From contig NC_081556.1 of assembly GCF_963082655.1 (NCBI RefSeq), forward strand, positions 156,366,578 to 156,430,577: DNA of 64,000 bases, written 5' to 3'. Every line of letters starts with the position of its first letter. Position 1 is the stretch's first letter. The DNA comes from Stomoxys calcitrans. Its lineage: Eukaryota > Arthropoda > Insecta > Diptera > Muscidae. The translations under genes were made by a program, and so were the position numbers. The notes beneath the pieces are model-generated. The model did not search any database and was not told where the DNA came from. It saw only the letters and a list, made by a program, of their open reading frames with translations. This document shows, piece after piece, positions 48,228 through 59,870 of the stretch.

Positions 48228-49480
48228 TCTTAATGGCCAAAATCGCTGCTTAATCGAATATGGCTTCAAAATAAACCGATCTTCCGATATGACTTCCTCA
48301 GGCTTTAAAGAGCAAAATTTAGGGTTATGTTTGGTTTACAAATATCATTCCAAGTACAGTCCAAATTGGTTTGTGCCCTGGTACAGCTCCCATTTACAAT
48401 GATCTTCTATTCAACAAACTTGAATTCTTGATCACCTACAATACAAAAAAGTTAGGATTTTCCTGTGAGTAATTTGTAATTTTTTCATATTAACGTCTAA
48501 TTGTGTGATTGACTTGGTTCCGCCGAGAAATGTTGTACCACCAAACAAGTTTACCAAGCGATGTTCTCCAATCGATTTTGGAGGTTAAGTTACTGCAACG
48601 ACAAGTGTTCTCCGGTTGCTACGGATTCCGCACACATGGGCAGAGTTTGTCACAGTTATTTTGTATACACTACAACACCACTGTGGTACAGGATATTATA
48701 ATTTTGAGCATTTTTTTTTTTTTTTTGCAACCCTAAGAAGGAGAAGATCTAGACCCATTGATTAGTATACCGATCGGCTTAGAATCACTTCCTGATTCGA
48801 TTAAGCTATGTCCGTCTGTCTGTCGCATTTATTGTCCGATTGTCAGAAATTTTGCACATGGCACTTCCTTGGCCCAAGTACAAAAGCTATTGATTTTGAA
48901 CAAAGACTGGTTCACATTTAGCCCCCATATATATTTTTCATCCGATATGGACTTTTAAGACTGTAGAAGCCATAATTTTGGTCCGATCGTTACAAAATTT
49001 AGCATGAGGTGCTTTATATGGCGTCCTGATATGTTTGCAAAACTTCGTCAAAATCGTTTCAGATTTAGATATAGCTCCCATATATATCTTCGATCCGGTG
49101 TTTTATTCGATGAGGTGTTTTATTTGACGTTTTAATATAGATATAGCTCATATATATATTTTCATCCGATATGGAGTTTTAAGACAGTAAAGCCACAATT
49201 TTGGTCAAATCTCTACAATATTGGCCGTGAGATGTTCTATTTGACGTCCTAGTATGTGTGCAAAATTTCACCAAAATCGGCACAAATTTAGATATATCTC
49301 CCATATAAATCTTTATCCGATATGACCTTTTAAGGCTGTAGAAATCAACAATTTCTGTCCTATCGTCTGGAAATCATACAAGGTTATATTCGATATTTCA
49401 ACAGGCATGCAAAATATAAGTCTGACTAGATTGGTGATAAGTTCTATATATTGAGAATAGTACGTGGACTAGCTGGTGAA
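48228..49480 (+). repeat. 153-bp-family block 11, strongly degenerate
   Basis: Scattered unit words (AAACCGATCTTCCGATATGA, TAGATATAGCTCCCATATAT, CAAAATTTCACCAAAATCGG) and CCGTCTGTCTGTCGC at 48810, without clear ends. The oldest-looking block here. It includes an unrelated segment at about 48400-48740. Confidence 0.6.
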
Positions 49481-49572
49481 GCGTATTATATACGCATGAC
49501 TTTTGCCTTTCCTTACTGGTTTTTGTGGTGACAGAGAGTTCAAATAGTTTGGGAGACAGATTTTAATATTAT

Positions 49573-49680
49573 GTTAGATTAGGTAAGAGTGACAGTCCTT
49601 TTATAGACTTACTTAGACCATTTTAAGTTCATTGCGAACTTAAACAGACCAAGGCGGGGATGTCACGCGTGCAAAACACT
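49573..49680 (-). mobile_element. SINE2 fragment
   Basis: TTAGATTAGGTAAGAGTGAC, TTATAGACTTACTTAGACC and TTTTAAGTTCATTGCGA are the inverted body of the 36984 element. The head is decayed. Confidence 0.55.
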
Positions 49681-50065
49681 GAGAGCTAGGCACTGTAAGT
49701 TCCAGTCACTTCACTGCCGGCGTGGTGCCGTGATTTCTTTATATTCAATGTTTATTGGCGTTAAGGAATATTGCTATCACAAAAGCGGAATCACGGTCAA
49801 CAAGACGCGACTTCACTTTGCTCGAAGGTATCCAGACACTTCATTCGCACACTCTACTTACCCCAACGTGTTATCTCCTCAACAGACTTCAATTAAAGGA
49901 TTCCTTTTCCTTACTGCAACCAATTTTTTAAACAATCAAAACAAATTTACCCATACATGTTAATTGGGTTACAACTCCCTTCGGAACCTTCGCCGTTTGA
50001 TTATCTATTGCGAATCCTAAAATTAAATTTTCTAGTTTCGGTATCCAGACTATAAAATTGTTGTT

Positions 50066-50932
50066 AGCCGGCCGGGCCGAATCCTATATATCCACCACCA
50101 TGGATCGCATTTGTGAAGATGTTTGGACGAATTCACTTTATAGGCAGAAATTAAAAATGGATAATGGGGGTCATAACAAAAAATCCCCATCAGTTTTTTA
50201 TATGCTAGAATAAGAATCGCGTCCTCTAGAGCCTCTTTCTGTTTCAAAAGTTAGTGTGCTTTCGACAGAGAGATGCAAGGGTATGGCTAGATCGACTTTA
50301 AATGTTATGACGATCAGGAATATACAGTCGAAACCGGATAAGTGAAACGCTAAAAATACATGCATTTCGTTTCGCTTATCCGTAATTTTCAGTTAAGCGT
50401 AATTCGGATAAGTGAAATAAGTTTCCAGTTAACCTACATAAGCATAAGTGCGAGCGAATTTTCACCTCAACGCACTATGTATGAAATAACTTGAGTTGGA
50501 GAAGAGCAATGCTCAATACAAATCTTAAAAGTCAAAGACCATCATAAGCGATATATCAAAATATGTTTATGTGAAATTTATCAATGACGCGAATTTTTTA
50601 AATTCCATATTTATTTTCCATAGAATCATTTTTCACTTATGCGAATTCTCTTTCCTATAAAAACGTTATTCGGGGTTCACTTATTTGATCAGTTAAGCGG
50701 TATTTGCAGGTAAGCGATTTTCACTTATACGAATTCAACTGCATTGAATAACACCAAAAACGAATGGTTCTTTCCATCAAGTTTCACTTAAGCGGGAATT
50801 TTCACAAAAGCGTATTACAGTTATGCGGTATCGACTGTATATACTTTATTTGGTCTTAGACAAATATTGCGAGGTGTTACAAATGGAATGAGGAAATCAG
50901 TATACCAACATCCTATGGTGGAGGATATAACA
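50066..50932 (+). repeat. 153-bp-family block 12 (type A ends), split by a MITE
   Basis: Left module AGCCGGCCGGGCCGAATCC and CCACCACCATGGATCGCA, a short unit remnant, then the right module broken at ATATA by the element at 50335 and resumed with ACTTTATTTGGTCTTAGAC, GAGGTGTTACAAATGGAATG and CCAACATCCTATGGTGGAGG. Only about one unit remains, so this copy is mostly termini. Confidence 0.85.
50335..50837. mobile_element. pogo-like MITE (503 bp)
   Basis: Ends CAGTCGAAACCGGATAAGTG and inverted CAGTCGATACCGCATAACTG match at 15 of the first 20 positions, and TA lies on both sides (50333-50334, 50838-50839). Removing it with one TA restores the block's right module. CAG termini with TA duplication fit the pogo/Tigger branch of Tc1/mariner. 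No transposase. The interior repeats CACTTATNCGAATT and TTAAGCG-like words many times. Confidence 0.85.
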
Positions 50933-50939
50933 AGGTTAA

Positions 50940-53350
50940 CAGCTGTGGGTGTATTTGGAGTCTAAAATTTCACTAAAAATTCGAAAGTTGTAAAGCATTT
51001 TTAAACCAAAGAAAACGACACATTGACTTTGACTTTTGTGACTCTGACCAACCTATTTGAAGTATTCATTTAGCGGCAGATTATTTTCTCTCTGGATTGC
51101 ATAGGTAAGCATGCACCACTATGATTTCCTCATTCCTTTACCACATACACTTCTAACTATGTCTTTAGACATTACAAGCTTTTGGGTGCGACTGCTACCA
51201 TTGAACGCATTTCATACTATGAGTGAGCACAACTGGTCACCCCAATTACTCCACATTCAGTACAATGTGCGTCGAACCTTTTAAAGAGAAGAAGTTTCAC
51301 TTCAAAACAAATCTTGGCACATACATTTTTGCTCTCCGCTCACATACACTCTGGTGCTCTCTCTCTCTCTTTTGATGTACTCTCCCATTGCGATATACTT
51401 TAAGTACTCATACAGTGTGTGTTGTTTTACTTTTCGTAATAAGAAAAGAAAATCCCGCGCGTTATTGTTTAGCTTTTTTTTTGTCATTACATTCGTTGAG
51501 CAAGAAGAAGAGGCAGAAGAAGCAGAAAAATAACATAGTAAACATACAGAGATAGATACAAAGAGGAAGACAACAAAATCCACAATAGATACACAGCAAA
51601 ATTTAGTAACGAACGAACGAAGTACAAAAAAAAATTCGAATCAACGAACGTTAGCTGGTCGCTCGTTCGTATGTATGTTGGGTGCAGGGTTGGATAGATG
51701 GATGGATGGTCGGTCGCTTGGATGGATGGATAGATAGATGGTCGAAGAAATGAAATCAACCAGCTACAAAAATGGCTGAGAATGTAATTCTTCTTTTTCG
51801 CTCATGTTTAACTGCAGAAAAAAAAACATTGGATTGCTGCTGAGAAATGGCTTTTTTGGCAAACTCAAAGTTTTGTTCAAGTCAGTTGAATTTTCTGGTG
51901 ACTGCCGCATTGATGGCATCGGCGGAAGAGTATCTTTACAAATCATACATCTAAGCTTAGTGCGGAATTGTTAGCGGTAAAGATAATAGGAAAAACAAAA
52001 ACCCTTACGTACACCATATGATGAGAGAAGATAGAAGAAAAGCAAATGGACTGATGGCACTTCTGTTGTAACCACATCCCTAACAGGCAAAGTGTATTTG
52101 GTTGTTGCTATTGCTTTATACCGTTAGCGGCAAGAGAACAGTTAAATTATTACAAAACTCTCCCAGTGGATACACATTTGTTGGGGCATGCTGCTGCTCA
52201 GTAGAAGTAGAAGTGGGGCGTTAAAATTGTATGCCAAAACACAAACAAGGATGCGGGATGCTAATGATGTAAATCAAAACATAGTCAAAATGTGTGTAAC
52301 ACCAACTTCCACCCCACCTCGACCCACACACATTACAATAGTGCCCCAGCATGCAGCAGCATTTGTGTTACATCGCCTTAGAGACTCTTAGTAAGAATGT
52401 AACGATAAAAACAAAACAAACTAAAAATCAGTTAAACATTGAGATACTCAATTACCAGCGCACCTACAACGCCACCCTGACATACTCTCAACGACTCACC
52501 AGCTCTTTTATCATTCGGATACACTTGTTTTGTTGGCTACAACATTCATTCGTTCGTTCGTTCGTTCGCTCGTATGTTCCGTGGTCGTTCATTGGGGTCG
52601 GCATTTCAACAAAGTGAATTTGTGTTGCCACTGTTTTGACTGAATCGCGGTTTGTGTGCGCTCTGGCCTTTGGTGTTTCTCTGCATTGAGGAGATTGTTT
52701 TTTTTTTTTTTGCTCGTTTTGGTTGTTGACGGTGTGTGTGTGTGTGCGTGCGTGCGTGTGTTTGATTCTTGTTTACCAGCAATTCAATCTGCTTGTATGC
52801 GTATCGAGCGTGGCAAAACGGCAACGATAACTACCAAAAGCCGGTGTAAATTTCTGGCTGCTTGTCTCTTGGCGAAAACGTAACGCCACAACGCGTAACA
52901 AGCGTCCTCAATGAATGTGTGAATGCTTGTGTTTGGCGGAAAAATGCATGCGTGAAAGAAACACCAAAAAAAAAAGAAAATACGGCGAACAACATCAAAC
53001 ATCCAAAACACTTGAGAGAACACGCACATGTAATGAAACTGTTTTGTTTATGTGTTTGCTTGGTCGCCGACCCACGGATCGGCCAAACCAAAGACCAAGA
53101 GGTGCTGCCAATACACATATGTAGCTCACTTTTTCGGCACTAGTTGAACGAACGCACTCACTCACGTCGTTTAACTGGTCTCTGTTGTTGTTTTGCGATT
53201 TATTAAAACCCCTTCGATGGGTCCACCGATCGCTAAATTCTACGTTGTAGGCATTTCTTTGAATACCTATTTCTTGCAAAGATTTTCGATTGCTTGCCAA
53301 ACAAATGAAGTTTGCGAGGAAAACAAAAATTTATTTTTCTAATATGCAAA
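50940..53350. other. Repeat-poor noncoding island
   Basis: Contains a CT tract (about 51356-51371), GAAGAAGAAG (51500), GATGGATG runs (51690-51740), TTCGTTCG (52547-52570) and a TG run (52730-52760). Overlapping 60-100 residue ORFs on both strands are compositional. No family recognised. Confidence 0.5.
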
Positions 53351-53486
53351 ACAAAAATTAATTAAAATTGCTTATACTCAAGAATTTGTGGTAATTGTTC
53401 ATACCAATAGCGATTTGGCGGATTAAACACAATATTCAAGCAAGTATTTGCAAGTATTGGAAATTAGATTATCCAATCACTTAGAC

Positions 53487-53560
53487 GCCCTGTAGGCGTA
53501 TAAGTAACATACTCGGCATACCAATGTGCGGGTTGTGAGTTCGAAATCTACCAAATTTTG
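53487..53560 (+). mobile_element. SINE2, degenerate head
   Basis: TACTCGGCATACCAATGTGC and GGGTTGTGAGTTCGAAATCT align with the A-to-B-box region of the 36984 copy. B box GAGTTCGAAATC. Confidence 0.5.
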
Positions 53561-53861
53561 CTAATACCTATAAACTTAGAATCATCCGCTGGTGCTTAGC
53601 CCATACCAGAATATTTTAAGCCCCTTAACATTTGAACAGAATGTGCTTCTTTTATGCTTTTCAATGGGTTTTAGCCCATTGGTACCCCTTAAGATAGCCA
53701 ACGTTTTATGCTTTAAAAGTCTCTAAGATTGTTTCGATAGAGCTGGACAATTATCGATAAACGCAGCAGGTAATCGAAGATATCGATATTTCTTATAATA
53801 AATATCGATAGTATCGATACAATCGTTATTTTCCCATCAACTATACATCAAATGAAAACTA

Positions 53862-55552
53862 GTAAAAGGGTGCTAAGTTCGGCCAGGCCCAATCTTGGGA
53901 ACCCATCACCATAGATTCTGCTAAAATATGGGTATATCTGGTTATACAATAGAACGATTTGGACCGCATTTGGCACAGTGGTTGAGACGCATAACATAAA
54001 ATTTCAGCAAAATCAGATAAAATTCGCGGCTTTTTGGGCTCAAGAATCACATCAGGTTATAGACCGATTTGGATCGTACTTACTACAGCTGTTGAGTGTC
54101 ATAACATAACACTACATGCAAATTTCAACCAAATCGGATGAAAATTGAGGCGTCCAGGGGCTCAAGAAGTAAATTGGAAAGATGATACCAGAACGCTACA
54201 TGAAAAATTTCAGACAAATCGGACAAAAATTGTGGCTTCTAAGGTCTCAAGAAGCCAAATCGAGCGAACGGTTTATATGGGAGCTATATTAGGTCATAGA
54301 TCGATTTGAACCGTAGTTATCACAGATGTTGGAATTCATAACGGAATACCGCATGCAAAATTTTAGCCAAATCGGACTAAAATTGAGGCTTCCAGGGACT
54401 CAAGAAGTCAAACCTGGAGATCGGTTAGTATGGGAGCTATATCAGGTTATAGACCGATTCAAACCGTACTTGACACATTTTTTTAAAGTCATAACAGAAA
54501 GCTATGTACAAAATTTCAGCCAAATCGAACACAAATTCCGGCTTCCAGGGGCTCAGGAAGTCAAATCGAGAGATCGGTTTATAGGGAGTTATATCAGGTT
54601 ATGAACCGATTTGGACCGTACTTGGTATAGTTGTTGGAAGTCATAACAGAACGCTTTGTGCAAAATTTCAGCCAAATCGAACAAAAGTTCCGGCTTCCAG
54701 GGGCTCAGGAAGTCAAATCGGGAGACCGATTTGTATGGGATCTATATCAGGTTATAAACCGATTCGGACCGTACTTGGCACACTTGTTGGAAGTCATAAC
54801 AGAACGCTATGTGCGAAATTTCAGCCAAATCGAACAAAAATTCCGGCTTCCAGGGGCTCAGGAAGTCAAATCGAGAGATCGGTTTATAGGGAGTTCTATC
54901 AGGTTATGAACCGATTTGGACCGTACTAGGCATAGTTTTTAAAAGTCATAACAGAACACTTTTTGCAAAATTTCAGACAAATCAGACAAAAATTGTGGTT
55001 TCTAAGGTCTCAAGAAGTCAAATCGGGCGATCGGTTTTTATGGGAGCTATATCACGTTATAGACCGATTTGGACCGTACTTATGACAGTTGTTGGAAGTC
55101 ATAACAGAACACTGTGTGCAAAATTTCAGCCAATTCGGACAAAAATTGCGGCTTCCAGGGGATCAAGAAGTCAAATCTGAAGATCGGTTTATATGGGAGC
55201 TATATCCAAATCTGAACCGAAATGGCCTATTTGCAATCCCCAATGACCTACATCAGTACAAAGTATCTGTGCAAAATTTTGAGCGGCTAGCTCTACGCAT
55301 TCGACTGCTATCGTGATTTCGACAGACGGACTCAGAATGTCAACATATACGACCTGCACTATGATTACAGGAAAGCATGGACTCACAAACGGACAGTCGG
55401 ACGAACGGACATTTTTGAATCGAATCAGAACGTGATTCTGAGTCGATCGGTATACTTATCAATGGGTCTAGCTTTTCTCCTTCTTAGCGTTGCAAACAAA
55501 TGCACAAACTTATAATACCCTGTACCACAGTAGTGGTGTAGGGTATAAAAAT
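53862..55552 (+). repeat. 153-bp-family block 13 (type A units, type-C right end)
   Basis: Left module AGTAAAAGGGTGCTAAGTTC with a decayed palindrome (CGGCCAGGCCC). About eight units with CAGGGGCTCAGGAAGTCAAAT; landmark TTGTTGGAAG at 54631 and 54784 gives 153 bp. The end is not the usual type-A module: GATTCTGAGTCGATCGGTAT and ACCACAGTAGTGGTGTAGGG, as in block 4. Confidence 0.9.
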
Positions 55553-55693
55553 ACTTCAAGAGAGTATTTCACACATACAGCCGTACTGTCCTTTTGGGTA
55601 TCGCTGATTTAAAATCAAAAGAGATCTTCCGGGTTAAAACGAAAAAATTCATTTGTCGGTCCCGTATTGATAAAACTTTCGAAATTATCATCA

Positions 55694-57258
55694 AACAAGT
55701 AAAAAGGCGTTAAGTTCGGCCGGGCCGAACTTTGGATACCCCACCACCTCGGGTATATATGTAAATCACCTTTCGTCATAATCCGCTAAAAAATGAATTA
55801 TTTATGTCCCCATAGCAGCTTTATTGAAATACTGTCCGATTTTGACCAAATTCGATACGAATATTGAGTGGTCTAATAAGTACAACTCATTGTTCAATTT
55901 TGCAGAACAAAATATTGATCTTTTTGGTAGCCATATGCAAATATAGACCGATCTGAAACATATACGACACAGATGTCGAAAAGCCTAACATAAGTCACTG
56001 TGTCAAATTTGAGCGAAATCGGATTATAAATGTGCCTTTTATGGGACCAAGACTTTAAATCGAGAGATCGGTCTATATGGCACCTATATCCAAATCTGGA
56101 CCAAGATGGGCCGAATTGAAGAATAATGTCGAAGGGCCTAACACAACTCTCTGTCCAAAATTTCGGCAAAATCGGACAATAAATGCGCCTTTTATGGGCG
56201 TAAGACCTTAAATCGAGAGATCGGTCTATATGGCAACTATATCCAAATCTGGACCGATCTGTGTAATATTACACAAGTATGTCAAGGGACTTAACATAAC
56301 TCACTGTCCCAAATTTCAGCGACATCGGACAATAAATGCGCTTTTTATGGGCCCAAAACCTTAAATTGGCGGATCGGTCTATATGGCAGCTATATCCAAA
56401 TCTGGACCGATCTGTGTCAAATTGAGAAAGGATGTCGAAGGGCCTAAAACTACTCCCTGTCCCAAATTTTGGCAAAATCGGATAATAAATGTGGCTTTTA
56501 TGGGTCTAAGACCCTAAATCGGCGGATCGGTCTATATGGCAGCTATATATAAATCTGAACCGATCTGTGCCATAATGCACAAGTATATCGGGCGGTTAAG
56601 ATAACTCTTTGTCCCAAATTTTGGCAAGATCGGAAAATAAATGTGGCTTTTTTGGACCGAAAATCTTTAATCGAGGAATCGGTCTATATGGCAGCTATAT
56701 CCAAATCTCGACAGATTTGGGCCAAATTGATGAAGGATGTCGAAGGCCCTAACACTACTCGCTGTCTTAAATTTCGGCTACATCGAAAAATAAATGCGCC
56801 TTTCATGGGCCCAATCCTTAAATTGAGGGATCGGTCTATATGGCAGCTATATCCAAATCTGAACCGATCTGAGCCAAATGGACGAAAGTCACTATCCCAA
56901 ATTTTGACAAAATCCCATAATAAATGTGGCTTTTATGGGCCTAAGACCCTTAATCGGCGGATCGGTCTGTATGGGGGCTGTATCAAGATATAGCCCGATA
57001 TAGCCCATCTTCGAACTTAACCTGCTTATGGACAAAAAAAGAATCTCTGCAAAGTTTCAGCTCAATATCTCTATTTTTAAAGACTGTAGCGTGATTTTAA
57101 CAGACAGACGCACGGACGGACATGTCCAGATCATCTTAGATTTTTACGCAGATCAAGAATATATCCACTTTATAGGATCGGAAATGGATATTTCGATGTG
57201 TTGCAAACGGAATGACAAAATGAATATACTCCCATCCAGCGGTGGTGGGTATAAAAAC
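55694..57258 (+). repeat. 153-bp-family block 14 (type B), both ends, perfect palindrome
   Basis: AACAAGTAAAAAGGCGTT leads into the perfect palindrome AAGTTCGGCC-G-GGCCGAACTT at 55712-55732 and GGATACCCCACCACCTCGGG. About nine units, then GACAGACGCACGGACGGACA, GGATCGGAAATGGATATTTC, GATGTGTTGCAAACGGAATG and GGTGGTGGGTATAAAAA. The best-preserved full element in the window. Confidence 0.95.
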
Positions 57259-58307
57259 CGGAAGCTACATTTTGATGTTGGAACCATGGTGTCTTGGGCC
57301 AAACTTCTTAGAATATTTCGTAGATTAAAATTTTTACCACCACCATAAATTGACCTACCCTGCTTCATAACATTGCCCAACAGTTTTAGTTATTTTGTAG
57401 ATAAGAGATTATCTTTTTCCAACTCTGACTGCTGTATATGTTGTGGGTTAGGTGAGAACCTTCAATATATTAATCAGCACCTCATTCAATCAAATGAGCC
57501 TCCGAAAAAAAAACTTGTACCGAAATTAGTTCAGTTTGTTTCAACTTTGTGAGGGTTTGATTTCTGCGCCATACTTTTCATATATGAGCTGCAATGAAAT
57601 TCCCAGACCCATTTAATTTATGGCCATGCTAAAGACATATTCGTGATTTAACTGTTAAAGTTACCAAATAACCCTTCTTGGCTCTTAACTTCAACTTTTC
57701 TACTTCACAAAGCTGGAGTGGTAAAATTGAAGTGCTGTTTGTCATCATCGTCATAGTTGTTGTTGCTGCTGCTGCTGCCGCCATGGTTGCTGCTGATGGT
57801 AAAATAATGACTTTTGACATCATTTTTCTTCGTTTGTGTCAGTTTACAACATAATTATGACTTTTGTTAATTCATTTGGACTTCTTCTTCTTCTTCTTTT
57901 TTAACTCTTCTGCTTTTTTGTGTGTTTTTCTTCCGTTATGGTACAGGTTCGTTGCCATATTTCTTGCTAACAAACTCTGGCGGTTGTTGGTCTTTTAGGT
58001 CTTTTTTTTTTTGCTTCTTCAGACTGTTGGCACTTTTTGTGTGAGAACATAAAAACTTAGCTAAACCATCCTGGTTGTATGTAGTGGTCAAGAGCGGAAT
58101 AATTATAGATGTATGAATAGAAAATTATTAAAATAGTAGAATTTCGGGAAATAGAAAAATAGATGACGTCAAAAATATGGGTTACTCTGCAAAGGTTGCT
58201 ATTTATGCTTCGGATAGAAAAAAACAAATTTTATAATGGTACTCAAAGGTACTTTTGTGACAGAAAGAGTACTTTTATGAAAATGTAAGTAAATAAACCC
58301 CCGAAAT
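57259..58307. other. Noncoding; simple repeats only
   Basis: TTGTTGTTGCTGCTGCTGCT (about 57758) and TTCTTCTTCTTCTTC (57883) occur. Nothing else recognised. Confidence 0.5.
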
Positions 58308-59450
58308 AAGGAAAAAGGTATTAAGTTCGGCTGGCCCGAACTTTGGAAACCCACCACCTCGAGTATATATGTAAAATACCTTTCGTCAAAATCCGGTGAA
58401 AAATACAAACCTTATGGCCCATATCAGCTATATCGAAATATGTTCCGATTAGGACCAAATACTAATTAGTACAAGTCATTGTTCAATTGAGTGTAAAAAA
58501 ATATTGATCTTTTTAGTAGCCATATCTAATAAAACCAAACCGATCTGAACCAAAAACGACACGGATGTCGAAATGCCGAACATAAGTCACTGTGCCAAAT
58601 TTCAGTAAAATCGGGCAAAGTTATCAAAGAGCCTAACACAACACACTGTCCCAAATTTCGGCGAAATCGGACAATAAATGCGCCTTTTATTGGCCCAAAA
58701 CCTTAAATCGAGAGATCGGTCAATATGGCAGCTGTATCCAAATCTGGACCGAGTTAGGCCTAATTGAAGAAGAATTTCGAAGGGCCCTAGACAACTTACT
58801 GTTCCAAATTTCGGCGACATCGGACAATAAATGCGCCTTTTATTGGCCTAAAACTTTAAATCGAGAGATCGGTCTATATGACAGCTATATCCAAATCTGG
58901 ACCGATCTGGGCCAAAGTGAAGGAGAATGTTGAAGATCCTAACACAACTCACTGTCCCAAATTTTAGCAAAATCGGATAATAAATGTGGCTTTCATGGGT
59001 CTAAGACCCAAAATCGGTGGATCGGCCTATATGGCAGCTATATCGAAATATGGACCGATCTGGGTTACATTGACTAAGGGTGTCGAGTGGCCTAACCCAA
59101 CTCACTGTCTCAAATTTCAGCAAAATTGGATAATAAATGTGGCTTTTATGGGCCTAAGACCCTAAATCGGTGGATCGGTCCATATGGGGGCTATATCAAG
59201 ATATAGTCCGATATAGCCCATCTTCGAACTTAACTTGCTTATGGACAAAGTTTCGGCTCTATATATCTATTTTTAAAGACTGCAGCGTGATTTCAACAGA
59301 TAAACGGACAAACAGACGGACATGTCCAGATCGTCTTAGATTTCTACGCTGATCGAGAATTCTTTATAGGGTCGGAAGTGGATATTTCGATGTGTTGCAA
59401 ACGGAATGACAAAATGAATATTTCTCCATCCTTCGGTGGTGGGTATAAAA
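58308..59450 (+). repeat. 153-bp-family block 15 (type B), both ends present
   Basis: Left module GTATTAAGTTCGGCTGGCCC with one palindrome mismatch, then GAACTTTGGAAACCCACCAC. About six units. Right module TTCGATGTGTTGCAAACGGA and CTTCGGTGGTGGGTATAAAA. Confidence 0.9.
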
Positions 59451-59452
59451 AC

Positions 59453-59525
59453 ACTGCTTCACGTGTGGCAGCACAGAATAACGCTCGCTTTTAAGCGTCA
59501 AAGTTGAAATTCTCACAACTTTTTT
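59453..59525. mobile_element. Foldback element fragment
   Basis: GGCAGCACAGAATAACGCTC and GCTTTTAAGCGTCAAAGTTG match, inverted, the centre and part of an arm of the element at 44481. Confidence 0.5.
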
Positions 59526-59526
59526 T

Positions 59527-59822
59527 GGGTTGACACGACAACCTTAGCACAGAGGTTAGCATGTCCGACTGGGTTCGAATCCTGGCGAGTACCATCAGAA
59601 TACATTTTCGGTGATGGTTTTCCCCTCCTAATGATGACAACATTTCTAAGGTACTATGCCATGTAAAACTTCCCTCTAAAGAGGTGTTGCACTGCGGCAC
59701 GCCGTCCGGACTTGGCTATAAAAAGGAGATCTCTTATCATTGAGCTTAAACTTGAATCGGACTTCACTCATTGATATGTAAGAAGTTTTTCCCTGTTCCT
59801 TCATGGGCAAAATTTGCGCTTT
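59527..59822 (+). mobile_element. SINE1, copy f
   Basis: Full-length + strand copy: head CCTTAGCACAGAGGTTAGCA, B box GGGTTCGAATCC (59571-59582), body CCATGTAAAACTTCCCTC and TATAAAAAGGAG, tail CATGGGCAAAATTTGC. About 15 bp between the boxes are missing compared with copy g. Confidence 0.9.
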
Positions 59823-59870
59823 TACAACAATTTCTCTTAAATCTCAGAAATCTGCCTTTTTTGATCTTGT

